A stretch of 64,000 nucleotides of DNA, from contig JBMNRB010000001.1 in assembly GCA_050944435.1 (NCBI GenBank), positions 186,001 to 250,000 on the forward strand. The letters run 5' to 3'. Position 1 is the first letter of the stretch; each line of letters begins with the position of its first letter. This document shows, in pieces, positions 50,623 to 60,229 of the stretch. Source of the stretch: Ruminococcus_G sp050944435. GTDB taxonomy: Bacteria; Bacillota; Clostridia; Lachnospirales; Lachnospiraceae. A program made the translations under genes and the position numbers. Under the pieces are notes generated by a model. It was given only the letters and a program-made list of their open reading frames with translations, had not been told where the DNA came from and did not search any database.

Positions 50623-53241
50623 GTGAAGAATTGGTATCAGATGGACGCGCAGAGTGTGCTGAAAGAAATGGACAGCCAGACAGACGGTTTGTCCAGGCAG
50701 GAAGCAAAGCACCGTCTGCAGGAGTATGGAGAAAATGCTCTGCAGGAGGGAAAAAAGAAAAGCGCGCTGCAGGTTTTTGCGGAACAGTTTAAAGATCTTC
50801 TTGTCATCATTCTGATTGTTGCCGCTGTGATTTCCATGATTTCCGGAAATGTGGAAAGTACAATCGTTATCATCGCGGTTTTGATTATGAATGCGATTCT
50901 GGGAACGGTACAGCACGAAAAGGCGCAGAAGTCCCTGGAAAGCCTGAAGTCCATGTCGGCGCCCAATGCCAAGGTAATGCGTGATGGTCATAAAGTGGAA
51001 ATTCCTGCCAAAGAAGTGGTTCCGGGAGATATATTAGTACTGGAGGCGGGAGATCTGACGGCTGCGGACGGAAGAATTCTGAATCAGTATTCCCTGCAGG
51101 TTAATGAAAGTTCTCTCACCGGTGAATCTGCCAACGTGGATAAGGAACAGGGAACTATTCTGGAGGAGGTTCCTCTGGGAGACCGGAAAAATATGGTGTA
51201 TTCGGGCAGTCTGGTGACTTACGGAAGAGCCGAGGTAGTGGTGACAGAGACGGGAATGAAAACAGAGATGGGAAAAATTGCCGATCTGATGAATGCCACG
51301 AAGGAAAAGCGTACTCCTCTGCAGGTCAGCCTGGATAATTTCAGCAGCCGTCTTGCAGTTATCATTATGATTATCTGTGCGGGAGTTTTCCTGCTGAGTC
51401 TTTATCGGGAAATGCCCATACTGGATTCGCTGATGTTTGCCGTAGCTCTTGCAGTGGCGGCGATTCCGGAAGCGTTAAGTTCTATCGTAACCATTGTACA
51501 GGCCATGGGTACACAGAAAATGGCCAGAGAAAACGCCATTATCAAAGAACTGAAAGCGGTGGAAAGTCTGGGCTGCGTATCAGTTATCTGTTCTGATAAG
51601 ACGGGAACGCTGACACAGAATAAGATGACGGTACAGGAAATTTATCTGGACGGAAAAATTTTAAAGCCGGAAGAGCTGGATCTTCATCAGCAGCTTCACC
51701 GTTATCTCCTGTACGACGCCATACTGACTAACGATTCCTCCATCGTAGATGGAAAAGGGATCGGAGATCCCACGGAATATGCGCTGCTGGAGATGGCGAG
51801 AAAAGTCAGCCTGGACGACGACGATATGCGTCAGGTGATGGATCGTATAGAAGAAATTCCCTTCGATTCCGAACGGAAGATGATGAGTACAAAATATTTG
51901 CTTCACGGCGTTCCTACGGTATTGACCAAAGGCGCTCTGGATATGCTGCTGGAGCGTTCTGTTTCCATCCGTACATCGGAAGGAATTTTCCCGATGACAG
52001 AGGAAGAGAAGAAGAAAATACTGGATCAGAACAGAGAATTTTCCGAACAGGGTCTTCGTGTGCTTTCCTTTGCCTATAAAGAAGTGGACGAAGAGGAAAA
52101 ACTTTGTCTGGAAACGGAGAAAGACTTTATTTTTCTGGGCCTGGTGTCCATGATGGATCCGCCCCGGGAAGAATCCATTATGGCGGTGGCAGATGCAAAA
52201 AGAGCCGGTATTCGTACGGTGATGATCACCGGCGATCACAAAATTACGGCGGCGGCTATCGCAAAGAAAATCGGAATTTTCCAGGAAGGCGATATGGCAG
52301 TGACGGGACTGGAGCTGGATCAGATGTCCGACGAAGAGCTGGATAAAAATATTACGAAGATTTCTGTGTATGCGCGGGTTTCACCGGAAAATAAAATTCG
52401 TATTGTAGACGCATGGCAGCGAAGAGGACAGATTGCAGCGATGACGGGTGACGGCGTCAATGACGCTCCCGCCCTGAAAAAGGCGGATATCGGCGTGGCC
52501 ATGGGAATTACCGGCACAGAGGTTTCCAAAGACGCCGCTTCCATGATCCTGGCGGATGACAACTTTGCCACCATTATCAAGGCGGTAGCCAACGGAAGAA
52601 ATGTTTACCGGAATATAAGAAATGCCATAAAATTCCTGCTGTCAGGAAATATGGCCGGTATTCTGTCGGTGCTGTATACTTCTCTGGCAGCTCTGCCGGT
52701 TCCTTTTGAAGCGGTGCATCTGCTGTTTATCAATTTGCTTACCGATTCCCTTCCGGCCCTGGCCATCGGAATGGAGCCGGCGGAGAGAAACCTGCTGTCG
52801 CAGCCGCCCAGAGATCCCAAACAGGGAATTTTGACGAAAGACTTTATGAGAGATCTTCTGCTCCAGGGAGGGCTGATCGCTGTCTGTACCATGATCGCCT
52901 TTCATATGGGGCTGTCAGAGGGAGGAGCGGCAATGGCAAGCACCATGGCCTTTGCCACACTGACGTTGGCCCGGCTGTTTCACGGATTTAACTGCCGGAG
53001 TGAAAAATCCATTTTCCGGCTGGGATTTAAGAGAAACTGGTACAGTCTCGGTGCGTTTGTGGCAGGCGTCTGTCTTCTCTCCCTGGTGCTTTTTGTGCCG
53101 GTACTGCAGAGAATCTTTTCCGTTGTACCGTTAAGCGGCGGTCAGGTTGGCATGATCTTTATCCTGGCTCTGATACCGACGATTATTATTCAGATTACCA
53201 AAGAAATTCTTTATCTGAGAAAACCAAAGGAATCCCGCTGA
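50623..53241 (+). CDS. P-type cation-transporting ATPase (Ca/Mn class, P2A)
   Basis: 872 residues, GTG start after AAGGAGGAAG. It is a full P2-type ATPase: N-terminal cation-ATPase domain, actuator loop NESSLTGES, ion-binding helix AVAAIPEALSSI (PEAL in place of the common PEGL), phosphorylated Asp325 in CSDKTGTLTQNKMTV, hinge MTGDGVNDAPALKKADIGVA, and the C-terminal helices with FINLLTDSLPALAIGME. It should pump Ca or Mn out of the cytoplasm. The manganese riboswitch in its leader makes Mn export the best supported role. Its end overlaps the convergent hydrolase gene by 31 bases. Confidence 0.92.
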   Translation: MKNWYQMDAQSVLKEMDSQTDGLSRQEAKHRLQEYGENALQEGKKKSALQVFAEQFKDLLVIILIVAAVISMISGNVESTIVIIAVLIMNAILGTVQHEKAQKSLESLKSMSAPNAKVMRDGHKVEIPAKEVVPGDILVLEAGDLTAADGRILNQYSLQVNESSLTGESANVDKEQGTILEEVPLGDRKNMVYSGSLVTYGRAEVVVTETGMKTEMGKIADLMNATKEKRTPLQVSLDNFSSRLAVIIMIICAGVFLLSLYREMPILDSLMFAVALAVAAIPEALSSIVTIVQAMGTQKMARENAIIKELKAVESLGCVSVICSDKTGTLTQNKMTVQEIYLDGKILKPEELDLHQQLHRYLLYDAILTNDSSIVDGKGIGDPTEYALLEMARKVSLDDDDMRQVMDRIEEIPFDSERKMMSTKYLLHGVPTVLTKGALDMLLERSVSIRTSEGIFPMTEEEKKKILDQNREFSEQGLRVLSFAYKEVDEEEKLCLETEKDFIFLGLVSMMDPPREESIMAVADAKRAGIRTVMITGDHKITAAAIAKKIGIFQEGDMAVTGLELDQMSDEELDKNITKISVYARVSPENKIRIVDAWQRRGQIAAMTGDGVNDAPALKKADIGVAMGITGTEVSKDAASMILADDNFATIIKAVANGRNVYRNIRNAIKFLLSGNMAGILSVLYTSLAALPVPFEAVHLLFINLLTDSLPALAIGMEPAERNLLSQPPRDPKQGILTKDFMRDLLLQGGLIAVCTMIAFHMGLSEGGAAMASTMAFATLTLARLFHGFNCRSEKSIFRLGFKRNWYSLGAFVAGVCLLSLVLFVPVLQRIFSVVPLSGGQVGMIFILALIPTIIIQITKEILYLRKPKESR

Positions 53242-53768
53242 ATCTGAATCTGACACATTTCCATAGCTTTTAAAGCGTTTTCGTGGCTGTCCGGCGTTAC
53301 GCCGGCGCAGCAGGAAGCGTCCACGGTGATGGGAACTTCCGGGAGAAATGTTTTGGCCAGAAGCGCATTGGAAATTACACAAATATCCGTACATAGCCCC
53401 ACGAGGGTAATGTGGGTGATATGGCTGTAATCTCCCCGTGAAAAGGCCAGAGCCAGCGCAGAAGAACCGAAAGTAAACTTTTCATAAAATGGATATTCAT
53501 ATCCGGAAATAATTTCGCGAAGGGCGGGGGCGAGTTCCCAGCCCTTCGTTCCTTTAATACAGTGGGGTACCGGAAGTTTTTTTCCTTCCTGGGTATCCAG
53601 ATAGTGATCAAAATGGGTGTCCATGGTAAAAAGGATTTCGTCTCCGTTTGCCTGGTATTCTTTTATTTTAGCTGCCACCCTGGGCAGGATGGCGGCGGCT
53701 TCTTTCGTTCCAAGGGAACCGTCGATAAAGTCATTCTGCATATCGATAACCATCAAAAGTTTATTCAT
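53211..53768 (-). CDS. Isochorismatase-family cysteine hydrolase, nicotinamidase-like
   Basis: 185 residues. The catalytic triad can be seen: Asp in VIDMQNDFIDG, Lys in HCIKGTKGWEL and Cys in VGLCTDICVISNALL. The metal-binding Asp-x-His lies in FTMDTHFDHYLDTQEG. This fits nicotinamidase (PncA), which converts nicotinamide to nicotinate for NAD salvage, though related amidases look alike. Its start overlaps the end of an AraC gene by eight bases, so the two are translationally coupled. The gene end overlaps the ATPase gene on the other strand. Confidence 0.87.
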   Translation of the reverse strand: MNKLLMVIDMQNDFIDGSLGTKEAAAILPRVAAKIKEYQANGDEILFTMDTHFDHYLDTQEGKKLPVPHCIKGTKGWELAPALREIISGYEYPFYEKFTFGSSALALAFSRGDYSHITHITLVGLCTDICVISNALLAKTFLPEVPITVDASCCAGVTPDSHENALKAMEMCQIQIQRDSFGFLR

Positions 53769-54606
53769 GAAAAGTCCTCCATTCGCTGGGGGAAACCCCC
53801 ATTTTCTTTTTGAAATAGTAAGAAAAATATGCTTCGTTCTGAAAGCCGGTGCTGGCTGCCACCTGCTGGATAGCCATACCGGTATCGGAAAGAAGAATTT
53901 TTGCTGCGTTGATGCGGGTGTTTAAAATGTATTCTTTAGGTGAACTGCCGGTTTCTTTTTTGAATTTTGTGGAAAAATATCCGGGGTTCAGACATGCCAG
54001 GGAAGCCAGTCCGGTCAGCGTCAGAGGTTCCTGATAGTGGGCCTGAATATACCGGACGATTTCTGACACAATGGAGTCCCGTGCCTGAATCCGGGTTTTT
54101 GCCTGATCGATGGTATCGGAAAGGATCAGGTGGATATAAGCGGAAATCAATTCCTCGCTCATGGACCTGCCGCGGTCAAAGGAAGATACAATTTCGCGGA
54201 TTGGCTCCAGCGTGCGGGACATGGTGACGGGAGTATACACATGGCCGTGACGGCAGATTTCGGTTACCAGCGCGTCGGAGGCGGCTCCGTCAAATCCGAT
54301 CCAGAACATTTCCGCGTCTCCGTTGGAAGCGTAGATATGATATACCCGTGTATCTACAATGGCGATTTCGTTCTCATGTATGGTGTAATCTCTGGAACCG
54401 ACGACCAGTGACAGACTGCCTTTCGTTACATACAGGATCAGAAACCTGATCTCAGCGGGAGAGCTGCGGGAAATCAGGTAATGGCGGTCTAGAAAGTAAT
54501 GACCGCAGCGATCAATAAAATACAGATGTTCTCTGGCAAAGTCGGAAGGAAAAGATAAAAACAGATCCGAGGCTGCCAGCACGCCTGGTTCGCCAAGTGG
54601 TTTCAT
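53761..54606 (-). CDS. AraC-family transcriptional regulator
   Basis: 281 residues from the ATG at 54606, five bases after GGGAGGTGA; longer in-frame readings lack such a site. The N-terminal sensor half contains HYLISRSSPAEIRFLILYV and YTIHENEIAIVDTRVYHIY. The C-terminal half has the two helix-turn-helix motifs (LTLTGLASLACLNPGYFSTK and MAIQQVAASTGFQNEAYFSY) and ends KKMGVSPSEWRTFHE. The coupled nicotinamidase-like gene is a likely target or partner. Its sensor differs from both other AraC subtypes of this window. Confidence 0.9.
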   Translation of the reverse strand: MKPLGEPGVLAASDLFLSFPSDFAREHLYFIDRCGHYFLDRHYLISRSSPAEIRFLILYVTKGSLSLVVGSRDYTIHENEIAIVDTRVYHIYASNGDAEMFWIGFDGAASDALVTEICRHGHVYTPVTMSRTLEPIREIVSSFDRGRSMSEELISAYIHLILSDTIDQAKTRIQARDSIVSEIVRYIQAHYQEPLTLTGLASLACLNPGYFSTKFKKETGSSPKEYILNTRINAAKILLSDTGMAIQQVAASTGFQNEAYFSYYFKKKMGVSPSEWRTFHE

Positions 54607-54821
54607 GGCGTCACCTCCCGGAGTAAATATTTTGTCATAATCTTTCTCCGTTTTCATAAAATTATTTATTGCTATTATATAATCAAGATTATCAGAAAGC
54701 AAGAAATCAGAGAGAACATTGCCCCGGCGCCGCTGCCGGACTAGGTTAAAAACCATATTTTAAAGCGAAAACAGCTTGTTTAAATGCTTGACAACCTGTT
54801 TTTGCTGTGTCAAAATACCTT

Positions 54822-54849
54822 TTGACTACAATAACACAATATTTATAAG
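54822..54849 (+). promoter_or_regulatory. Promoter of the ABC-F gene
   Basis: TTGACT at 54822-54827 and TATAAG at 54844-54849, 16 bases apart. An inverted repeat TTGACA (54788-54793) / TGTCAA (54808-54813) lies just upstream. Nothing else is seen in the 272-base gap. Confidence 0.5.
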
Positions 54850-54878
54850 ATTATGAGGAATTTAAGAGGTAAGAAGTA

Positions 54879-56510
54879 ATGATAGCGGCTAACAATGTAA
54901 CACTGAGAATTGGAAAAAAGGCGTTGTTTGAAGACGTCAATATTAAGTTTACGGAAGGAAACTGCTATGGCCTGATTGGCGCCAACGGAGCCGGAAAATC
55001 CACATTTTTGAAAATTCTTTCCGGACAGCTGGAAACCACAAAAGGCGATGTTACCATTACGCCGGGGCAGAGACTGTCCTTTCTGCAGCAGGATCACTTT
55101 AAGTATGATGCCTATCCGGTGATGGATACGGTAATCATGGGAAATGCCCGTCTCTATGAAATTATGAAGGAAAAAGAGGCAATCTACGCAAAAGAGGATT
55201 TTACCGATGAAGACGGTATCCGCGCCAGTGAACTGGAAGGGGAATTTGCGGAAATGAACGGCTGGGAGGCGGAATCTGATGCGGCGCAGCTGTTGAACGG
55301 ACTTGGTATTGAGACAGATCTCCATTATGTACAGATGTCTGAGCTGAACGGAAGCCAGAAGGTGAAAGTTCTACTGGCACAGGCATTGTTCGGCAATCCG
55401 GATATTCTGCTTCTTGACGAGCCCACCAACCATCTGGATCTGGACGCCATTTCCTGGCTGGAGGAGTTTCTGATTGATTTTAACAATACGGTAATTGTGG
55501 TATCCCATGACCGGTATTTTCTGAACAAAGTCTGCACCCATATTGCGGATATTGATTATGGAAAGATTCAGCTTTATGCCGGAAACTATGATTTCTGGTT
55601 TGAATCCAGTCAGCTTCTGGTGAAACAGATGAAGGAAGCCAACAAGAAGAAAGAAGAAAAGATCAAGGAGCTGCAGGAATTCATTTCCCGGTTCAGCGCC
55701 AACGCTTCCAAGTCCCGGCAGGCAACTTCCAGAAAAAGAGCTCTGGAGAAAATTCAGCTGGATGAAATGCGGCCGTCCAGCAGAAAATATCCCTATATTG
55801 ATTTCAGACCCAACCGGGAAATCGGCAATGAAGTGCTGATGGTAGAAGGGTTAAGCAAAAGTATTGACGGCGTTAAGGTGCTGGATAATATTACCTTTAC
55901 CCTGGGGCATGATGATAAGGTAGCCTTCGTAGGCGGAAATGAACTGGCAAAAACCACGCTGTTTCGGATTCTGATGGGCGAGTTGGAGCCGGATGAGGGA
56001 ACCTATAAATGGGGAGTGACGACCAGTCAGGCCTATTTCCCCAAAGACAGCACAAAAGAATTTGACAATGATCTGACCATTGCAGACTGGCTGACCCAGT
56101 ATTCGGAGATCAAAGATGCCACTTACGTGAGAGGATTTCTGGGAAGAATGCTCTTTGCCGGGGAAGACGGCGTGAAAAAAGTAAAGGTTCTTTCCGGAGG
56201 AGAAAAGGTGCGCTGCCTGCTGTCCAAGATGATGATTTCCGGAGCCAACATTCTGATTTTGGATGAGCCCACCAACCATCTGGATATGGAAGCCATTACG
56301 GCATTGAATAACGGATTGATTAAATTCCCGGGAGTAATTTTGTTTGCCTCCCATGACCATCAGTTTGTGGAAACGACGGCAAACCGGATTATGGAAATCG
56401 TGCCCGGCGGAATGCTGATTGATAAGATTACCACATATGATGAATATCTGGCCAATGACGAGATGGCCAGAAAGCGTCAGGTATACACCATGCAGGGAGA
56501 GGATAATTAA
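54879..56510 (+). CDS. ABC-F family ATPase, YbiT-like
   Basis: 543 residues, ATG after AAGAGGTAAGAAG. Two ABC domains on one chain with no membrane segment. Domain 1 has Walker A GANGAGKST, signature LNGSQKVKVLLA (in place of LSGGQ) and ILLLDEPTNHLD. A charged linker of about 80 residues (KQMKEANKKKEEKIKELQEF) joins them. Domain 2 has a degenerate Walker A, GGNELAKTT, signature LSGGEKVRCLL and ILILDEPTNHLD. ABC-F proteins act on the ribosome in translation or in antibiotic resistance. The domain-2 loop variant is a mark of the YbiT-like branch, as far as I recognise it. Confidence 0.9.
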   Translation: MIAANNVTLRIGKKALFEDVNIKFTEGNCYGLIGANGAGKSTFLKILSGQLETTKGDVTITPGQRLSFLQQDHFKYDAYPVMDTVIMGNARLYEIMKEKEAIYAKEDFTDEDGIRASELEGEFAEMNGWEAESDAAQLLNGLGIETDLHYVQMSELNGSQKVKVLLAQALFGNPDILLLDEPTNHLDLDAISWLEEFLIDFNNTVIVVSHDRYFLNKVCTHIADIDYGKIQLYAGNYDFWFESSQLLVKQMKEANKKKEEKIKELQEFISRFSANASKSRQATSRKRALEKIQLDEMRPSSRKYPYIDFRPNREIGNEVLMVEGLSKSIDGVKVLDNITFTLGHDDKVAFVGGNELAKTTLFRILMGELEPDEGTYKWGVTTSQAYFPKDSTKEFDNDLTIADWLTQYSEIKDATYVRGFLGRMLFAGEDGVKKVKVLSGGEKVRCLLSKMMISGANILILDEPTNHLDMEAITALNNGLIKFPGVILFASHDHQFVETTANRIMEIVPGGMLIDKITTYDEYLANDEMARKRQVYTMQGEDN

Positions 56511-57211
56511 TGACAGAAATTCTGAATACGTTAGCGGAACTGATACAGAGTCATATCTGGATTGCGCCGGTTTTGTGTCTTGCAGCCGGTGTGATTACAT
56601 CGTTTACGCCGTGTTCACTGTCCAGTGTGCCGGTGGTCATTGCCTATATCGGCGGATCGGCCGGCAGCAATCAGAAAAAAGCCTTTCGTCTTTCTCTTAC
56701 TATGGCATTGGGCATGGCGCTGACCTTTGCGGCTTTTGGAACGGTGGCTTCGGTAATCGGTCATTTGCTGCATGGGATCGGAATGTGGTGGCATCTGCTT
56801 TTGGGGGCCGTCATGATTCTGATGGCGCTGCAGGTCTGGGGAGTGATTTCGCTGATTCCGGATCATCATTGCCATACGGCGGGAACAACGAAAAAAGGAT
56901 ATGCAGGAGCCCTGGCAGCAGGAGTTTTAAGCGGAGTCTTTGCTTCCCACTGTGCTACGCCAGTGATGATTGCTTTATTGGCGCTGGCAGCCGATTCAGG
57001 CAGTACACTCTGGGGAATATTTCTTCTTGCCATATATGCGGTGGGACACAGCATTTTGACTGTGGTAGCCGGAACCAGCTACAGTACCATAGAAAAATGG
57101 ATGGATGATCCGGCCTATGAAAAAATTAGCCGCAGACTCAGGATGATCCTGGGTTTTGTGATATGTTTTATCGGTATTTTAATGATTTATTTTGCATTTT
57201 TACCCGACTAA
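56510..57211 (+). CDS. CcdA-family thiol-disulfide transmembrane protein
   Basis: 233 residues; its ATG overlaps the ABC-F stop by one base, so they are coupled. Six membrane segments with the two cysteine-proline motifs of CcdA/DsbD: SFTPCSLSSVPV near residue 37 and ASHCATPVMIAL near 147. It carries reducing electrons across the membrane to outside thiol-redox proteins. No thioredoxin-like partner is encoded next to it. A His/Cys-rich cytoplasmic loop (DHHCHTAG) is present. Confidence 0.87.
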   Translation: MTEILNTLAELIQSHIWIAPVLCLAAGVITSFTPCSLSSVPVVIAYIGGSAGSNQKKAFRLSLTMALGMALTFAAFGTVASVIGHLLHGIGMWWHLLLGAVMILMALQVWGVISLIPDHHCHTAGTTKKGYAGALAAGVLSGVFASHCATPVMIALLALAADSGSTLWGIFLLAIYAVGHSILTVVAGTSYSTIEKWMDDPAYEKISRRLRMILGFVICFIGILMIYFAFLPD

Positions 57212-57233
57212 ATTTGAGGGAGGAACGGACGGT

Positions 57234-58145
57234 ATGAAAAAACCCACATTGGTAATAATGGCGGCGGGAATGGGCAGCCGTTATGGCGGTTTAAAACAGA
57301 TTGACCCTGTGGATGAGCAGGGACATATTATCATGGATTTTTCCATTTATGATGCAAAAAAAGCAGGTTTTGAGAAAGTTGTTTTTATTATTAAGAAAGA
57401 AAATGAGGAAGAATTCCGGACGAAAATCGGAAATCGCATCAGTGAGAAGATGGAAGTTGCGTACGTGTATCAGGAGCTTTCCAATCTTCCGGAGGGGATT
57501 TCCGTTCCCGAAGGAAGAGTAAAACCCTGGGGAACCGGTCATGCTGTTTTATGTGCGGCCAATGAGATCAGCGGTCCCTTTGTGGTGATCAATGCAGACG
57601 ATTATTACGGCGCCCATGCGTTCACCGTTATCTATCGTTATCTCACCACCCATGAGGACAATGGAGTATACCGTTACGCCATGGTGGGGTATCAATTGGA
57701 AAATACGCTGACGGAGAACGGTCATGTGGCCAGAGGCATCTGTGAGATGGATGAGGACGGTTATCTGACGAAGATCACGGAGCGGACAAGGATCGAGAAA
57801 AGGGAAGACGGGGCGGCCTATACGGAAGATGAGGGGCAGACCTGGGTGCATCTTCCTAAAAACGCCGTAGTTTCCATGAATATGTGGGGCTTTACGGAAA
57901 GTTTTCTCATTGAGCTCAGAAGGAGATTCCCCAGGTTCTTGGAAAAGGCTCTGGAAGAAAATCCGCTGAAAAGTGAATATTTTTTGCCCTCTGTAGTGGG
58001 AGAGCTGCTGAGTGAAAAGGCTGCGGCGGTTCAAGTGCTGAAAACAATGGATAAATGGTATGGCGTTACCTACAGAGAAGATAAACCGGCAGTGATGGAG
58101 GCTATCGGCAGGATGAAGGAGAGCGGAATGTATGAGGGAATCTGA
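57234..58145 (+). CDS. Nucleotidyltransferase family protein (sugar-phosphate NTP transferase-like)
   Basis: 303 residues from the ATG at 57234 after GGGAGGAACGG. The activation motif VIMAAGMGSRYGGLKQID (G-x-G-x-R-x-K type) is at the N-terminus, and INADDYYG near residue 120 holds the metal Asp. The rest resembles UTP-glucose-1-phosphate type enzymes but is shorter and lacks their sugar-binding motif. It probably makes a nucleotide sugar for surface glycans. The acyltransferase gene starts 14 bases before its stop. Confidence 0.82.
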   Translation: MKKPTLVIMAAGMGSRYGGLKQIDPVDEQGHIIMDFSIYDAKKAGFEKVVFIIKKENEEEFRTKIGNRISEKMEVAYVYQELSNLPEGISVPEGRVKPWGTGHAVLCAANEISGPFVVINADDYYGAHAFTVIYRYLTTHEDNGVYRYAMVGYQLENTLTENGHVARGICEMDEDGYLTKITERTRIEKREDGAAYTEDEGQTWVHLPKNAVVSMNMWGFTESFLIELRRRFPRFLEKALEENPLKSEYFLPSVVGELLSEKAAAVQVLKTMDKWYGVTYREDKPAVMEAIGRMKESGMYEGI

Positions 58146-59154
58146 GAAAAGCCGGGACTATTTTATTGACAATCTGAAAGCCGTTCTGATTATTCTGGTA
58201 ATTATCGGGCATTTTTCTCTTCATTATTCCTGGGTTCCGGCAATTAACTGGATGGGGGATTTGATATACACATTCCACATGCCCTGTTTCGTGTTTGTGT
58301 CGGGATATCTGGCGAAAAGAGTAAATAAAGATGGAAAATTGCGGGCGGATAAGATTTTGTCTTTTATATGGCTGTATTTTGTCTTTAAGCTTGCTATTTC
58401 TTTGCTGCGGTGGGCCTTTGGTCAGGGATTTTCGCTGAGTCTGTTTCATGTGAATCAGGCGCCCTGGTATTTATTTTCCATGGCGGTCTGGTATCTGCTG
58501 GTTCCGTTTATAGAAAGGATAAAGCCTTTCTGGGCGATTACGGGATCTTTGATCATTGGCATATTGGTAGGATATGTGGATATCATCGGACAAAGATTTT
58601 CCATGTCCAGAAACTTTGTTTTTCTGCCCTTTTTTATCATGGGATTTTACCTTTCAAAGGAAAGGCTGAAGGAATTCCTAAGTAAAAAAGTTTTGCGGAC
58701 TGCAGGCATTATCATTTTGGTATGCGGCGTAATCTTGTATTTGTTCTTTAATGAACAGCTTCAGCCGTTTCTGGGGATTATTTACGGTGCGAAGGCTTAT
58801 TCGGGCATTTCTTCCCTGCCGTCGGCAGATATGGGAGGACTGTTTCGTCTGATTTGGTACGGCGCTGCGTTTATCCTTTCGGCTGCGGTGATGCAGGTGA
58901 TTCCCAGAAAGAAAACCTGGCTCAGTTCTCTTGGAGCCCGCACGCTGCAGATCTATATTCTTCATGTGCTGGTTCGGAATGCATTGGTATACTGCGGAGC
59001 TGTGGACTGGTGCAAAAATCTGCCGGGAGAGGTGAATTTCCTGTTGGTTTGGGGAGGATCAGTTCTTTTGGCAGTGGTGCTGAGGAATTCCTTGTTTAAA
59101 AAAATATTCGATGTGCTGGAAGGAAGCTGGCTGTTTAAAAAGGTGCTGAATTAA
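58132..59154 (+). CDS. Membrane-bound acyltransferase, acyltransferase-3 (OafA/NodX) family
   Basis: 340 residues, overlapping the nucleotidyltransferase by 14 bases. About ten membrane segments. The N-terminal signature FIDNLKAVLIILVIIGHFSL has the conserved His of the family, with the pattern NWMGDLIYTFHMPCFVFVSG following. Such enzymes O-acetylate or succinylate surface sugars. Coupled to a nucleotide-sugar type gene, decoration of a cell-surface polymer is likely. Confidence 0.88.
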   Translation: MRESEKSRDYFIDNLKAVLIILVIIGHFSLHYSWVPAINWMGDLIYTFHMPCFVFVSGYLAKRVNKDGKLRADKILSFIWLYFVFKLAISLLRWAFGQGFSLSLFHVNQAPWYLFSMAVWYLLVPFIERIKPFWAITGSLIIGILVGYVDIIGQRFSMSRNFVFLPFFIMGFYLSKERLKEFLSKKVLRTAGIIILVCGVILYLFFNEQLQPFLGIIYGAKAYSGISSLPSADMGGLFRLIWYGAAFILSAAVMQVIPRKKTWLSSLGARTLQIYILHVLVRNALVYCGAVDWCKNLPGEVNFLLVWGGSVLLAVVLRNSLFKKIFDVLEGSWLFKKVLN

Positions 59155-59172
59155 TCAGGTGTTTTTTAGAGT

Positions 59173-59210
59173 CCTTCTCCTGGTCTTATGGGACCGGGAG
59201 AAGGGCTTTT
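59173..59210. terminator. Terminator between the acyltransferase and the convergent AraC gene
   Basis: CCTTCTCCTGGTC (59173-59185) pairs with GACCGGGAGAAGG (59192-59204) across a six-base loop, then GCTTTTTT. Confidence 0.9.
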
Positions 59211-59211
59211 T

Positions 59212-60165
59212 TCAGTCAAAGATGTGTTTAAAATAGGTGGGAGGATAACCCAGATATTTTTTGAATAAGCGGGTGAAATAGTTGGCGTCATAAAGTCCTA
59301 CGGATGCGGCAATGTCCGAAATGGTCATGTCGGTCATACGGAGATATTTTAACGCATTCAGGATCCGTGTGCGGTTTAGATATTCAGTGGGAGAGATTCC
59401 TGTAATTTCACGAAAAACAGTTCGAAAATAGTTTGGAGACAGATCGTAGGATTCTGCTATGGACAGGAAGTCAATATCCTCCGTCAAATGAGAGTCAATA
59501 AAGGCTAAAGTATCCATGATCATTCTTTCCTTTTTGGAATTTTTTTGTTCCGACACGGTGTACTGGGCATGTTTGATGCGGGAAAGTTCACAGAGTAAAA
59601 TTTCCAGATAATCATGCAGAATGTAAGTATATCCCCGGCCTTTTTGACGCTGTTCTGTCTGCATATGGGTCAATAGGTTTTCCATATAAAAACGCTGGGA
59701 AGAATTCAGATGCAGAATTCCCTGCTGATTGACCAGAGCAGAGTATTTACCCGATGGGGCTTCGGCGTCGAAGATGGTGTAGTCGGCGGAGAGGGAGGGA
59801 CTGGCCTGAGCGCGCAGACTGATGAAATTTAAGTCATCCAGAATCCGGAGAAAATAGTCGGAGAAATTGCTGATATAAAACTGGCAATTGTAAATATGCA
59901 ATCCATCCTGGAATTTGTATGAATGATACCGATGGGGAGGGATGAGAAACATGTCCCCGGGAATCAGAGTGATGGTAGAGCCTTTGTAGGTGTGGAGGCA
60001 CAATCCGGAAGTAATCAGTACCAGCTCGTGGTAATCGTGGCGGTGAGGGGGGTAAACGCCGCTGCTGTCACAGTTGGGAATTTTTTGAAAATTATCCCAA
60101 TATTCAATGGAGATGAGGCCGTCCTGGGGAAAGGGTACATAATCATCCGGGTAAAAGTTTTTCAT
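59212..60165 (-). CDS. AraC-family regulator with cupin sensor domain
   Basis: 317 residues, ATG after AGGAGG. More distant member of the subtype found at 12017, 31044 and 33552: PHRHDYHELVLITSGLCLHT and LIPGDMFLIPPHRYHSY in the cupin, and NYFRTVFREITGISPTEYLN and DANYFTRLFKKYLGYPPTYF in the DNA-binding end. Divergent from the alcohol dehydrogenase at 60345. A copy of the TTGTGCTA half-site lies in the gap, so it should regulate that gene. Confidence 0.92.
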   Translation of the reverse strand: MKNFYPDDYVPFPQDGLISIEYWDNFQKIPNCDSSGVYPPHRHDYHELVLITSGLCLHTYKGSTITLIPGDMFLIPPHRYHSYKFQDGLHIYNCQFYISNFSDYFLRILDDLNFISLRAQASPSLSADYTIFDAEAPSGKYSALVNQQGILHLNSSQRFYMENLLTHMQTEQRQKGRGYTYILHDYLEILLCELSRIKHAQYTVSEQKNSKKERMIMDTLAFIDSHLTEDIDFLSIAESYDLSPNYFRTVFREITGISPTEYLNRTRILNALKYLRMTDMTISDIAASVGLYDANYFTRLFKKYLGYPPTYFKHIFD

Positions 60166-60192
60166 GTGATACCTCCTGGGAAAATCGATGAA

Positions 60193-60229
60193 TTGTGCTA
60201 ATTAATAATAATTCAATTCTATTATGCCG
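60193..60229 (+). promoter_or_regulatory. AraC-type element before the alcohol dehydrogenase gene
   Basis: TTGTGCTAAT (60193-60202) followed after 17 bases by TATTATGCCG (60220-60229), which matches 8 of 10 positions of the second half-site TGTTATGCTG at 13058. Spacing is five bases longer than in the other copies, and no clear -10 box follows at the matching distance. Confidence 0.45.
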
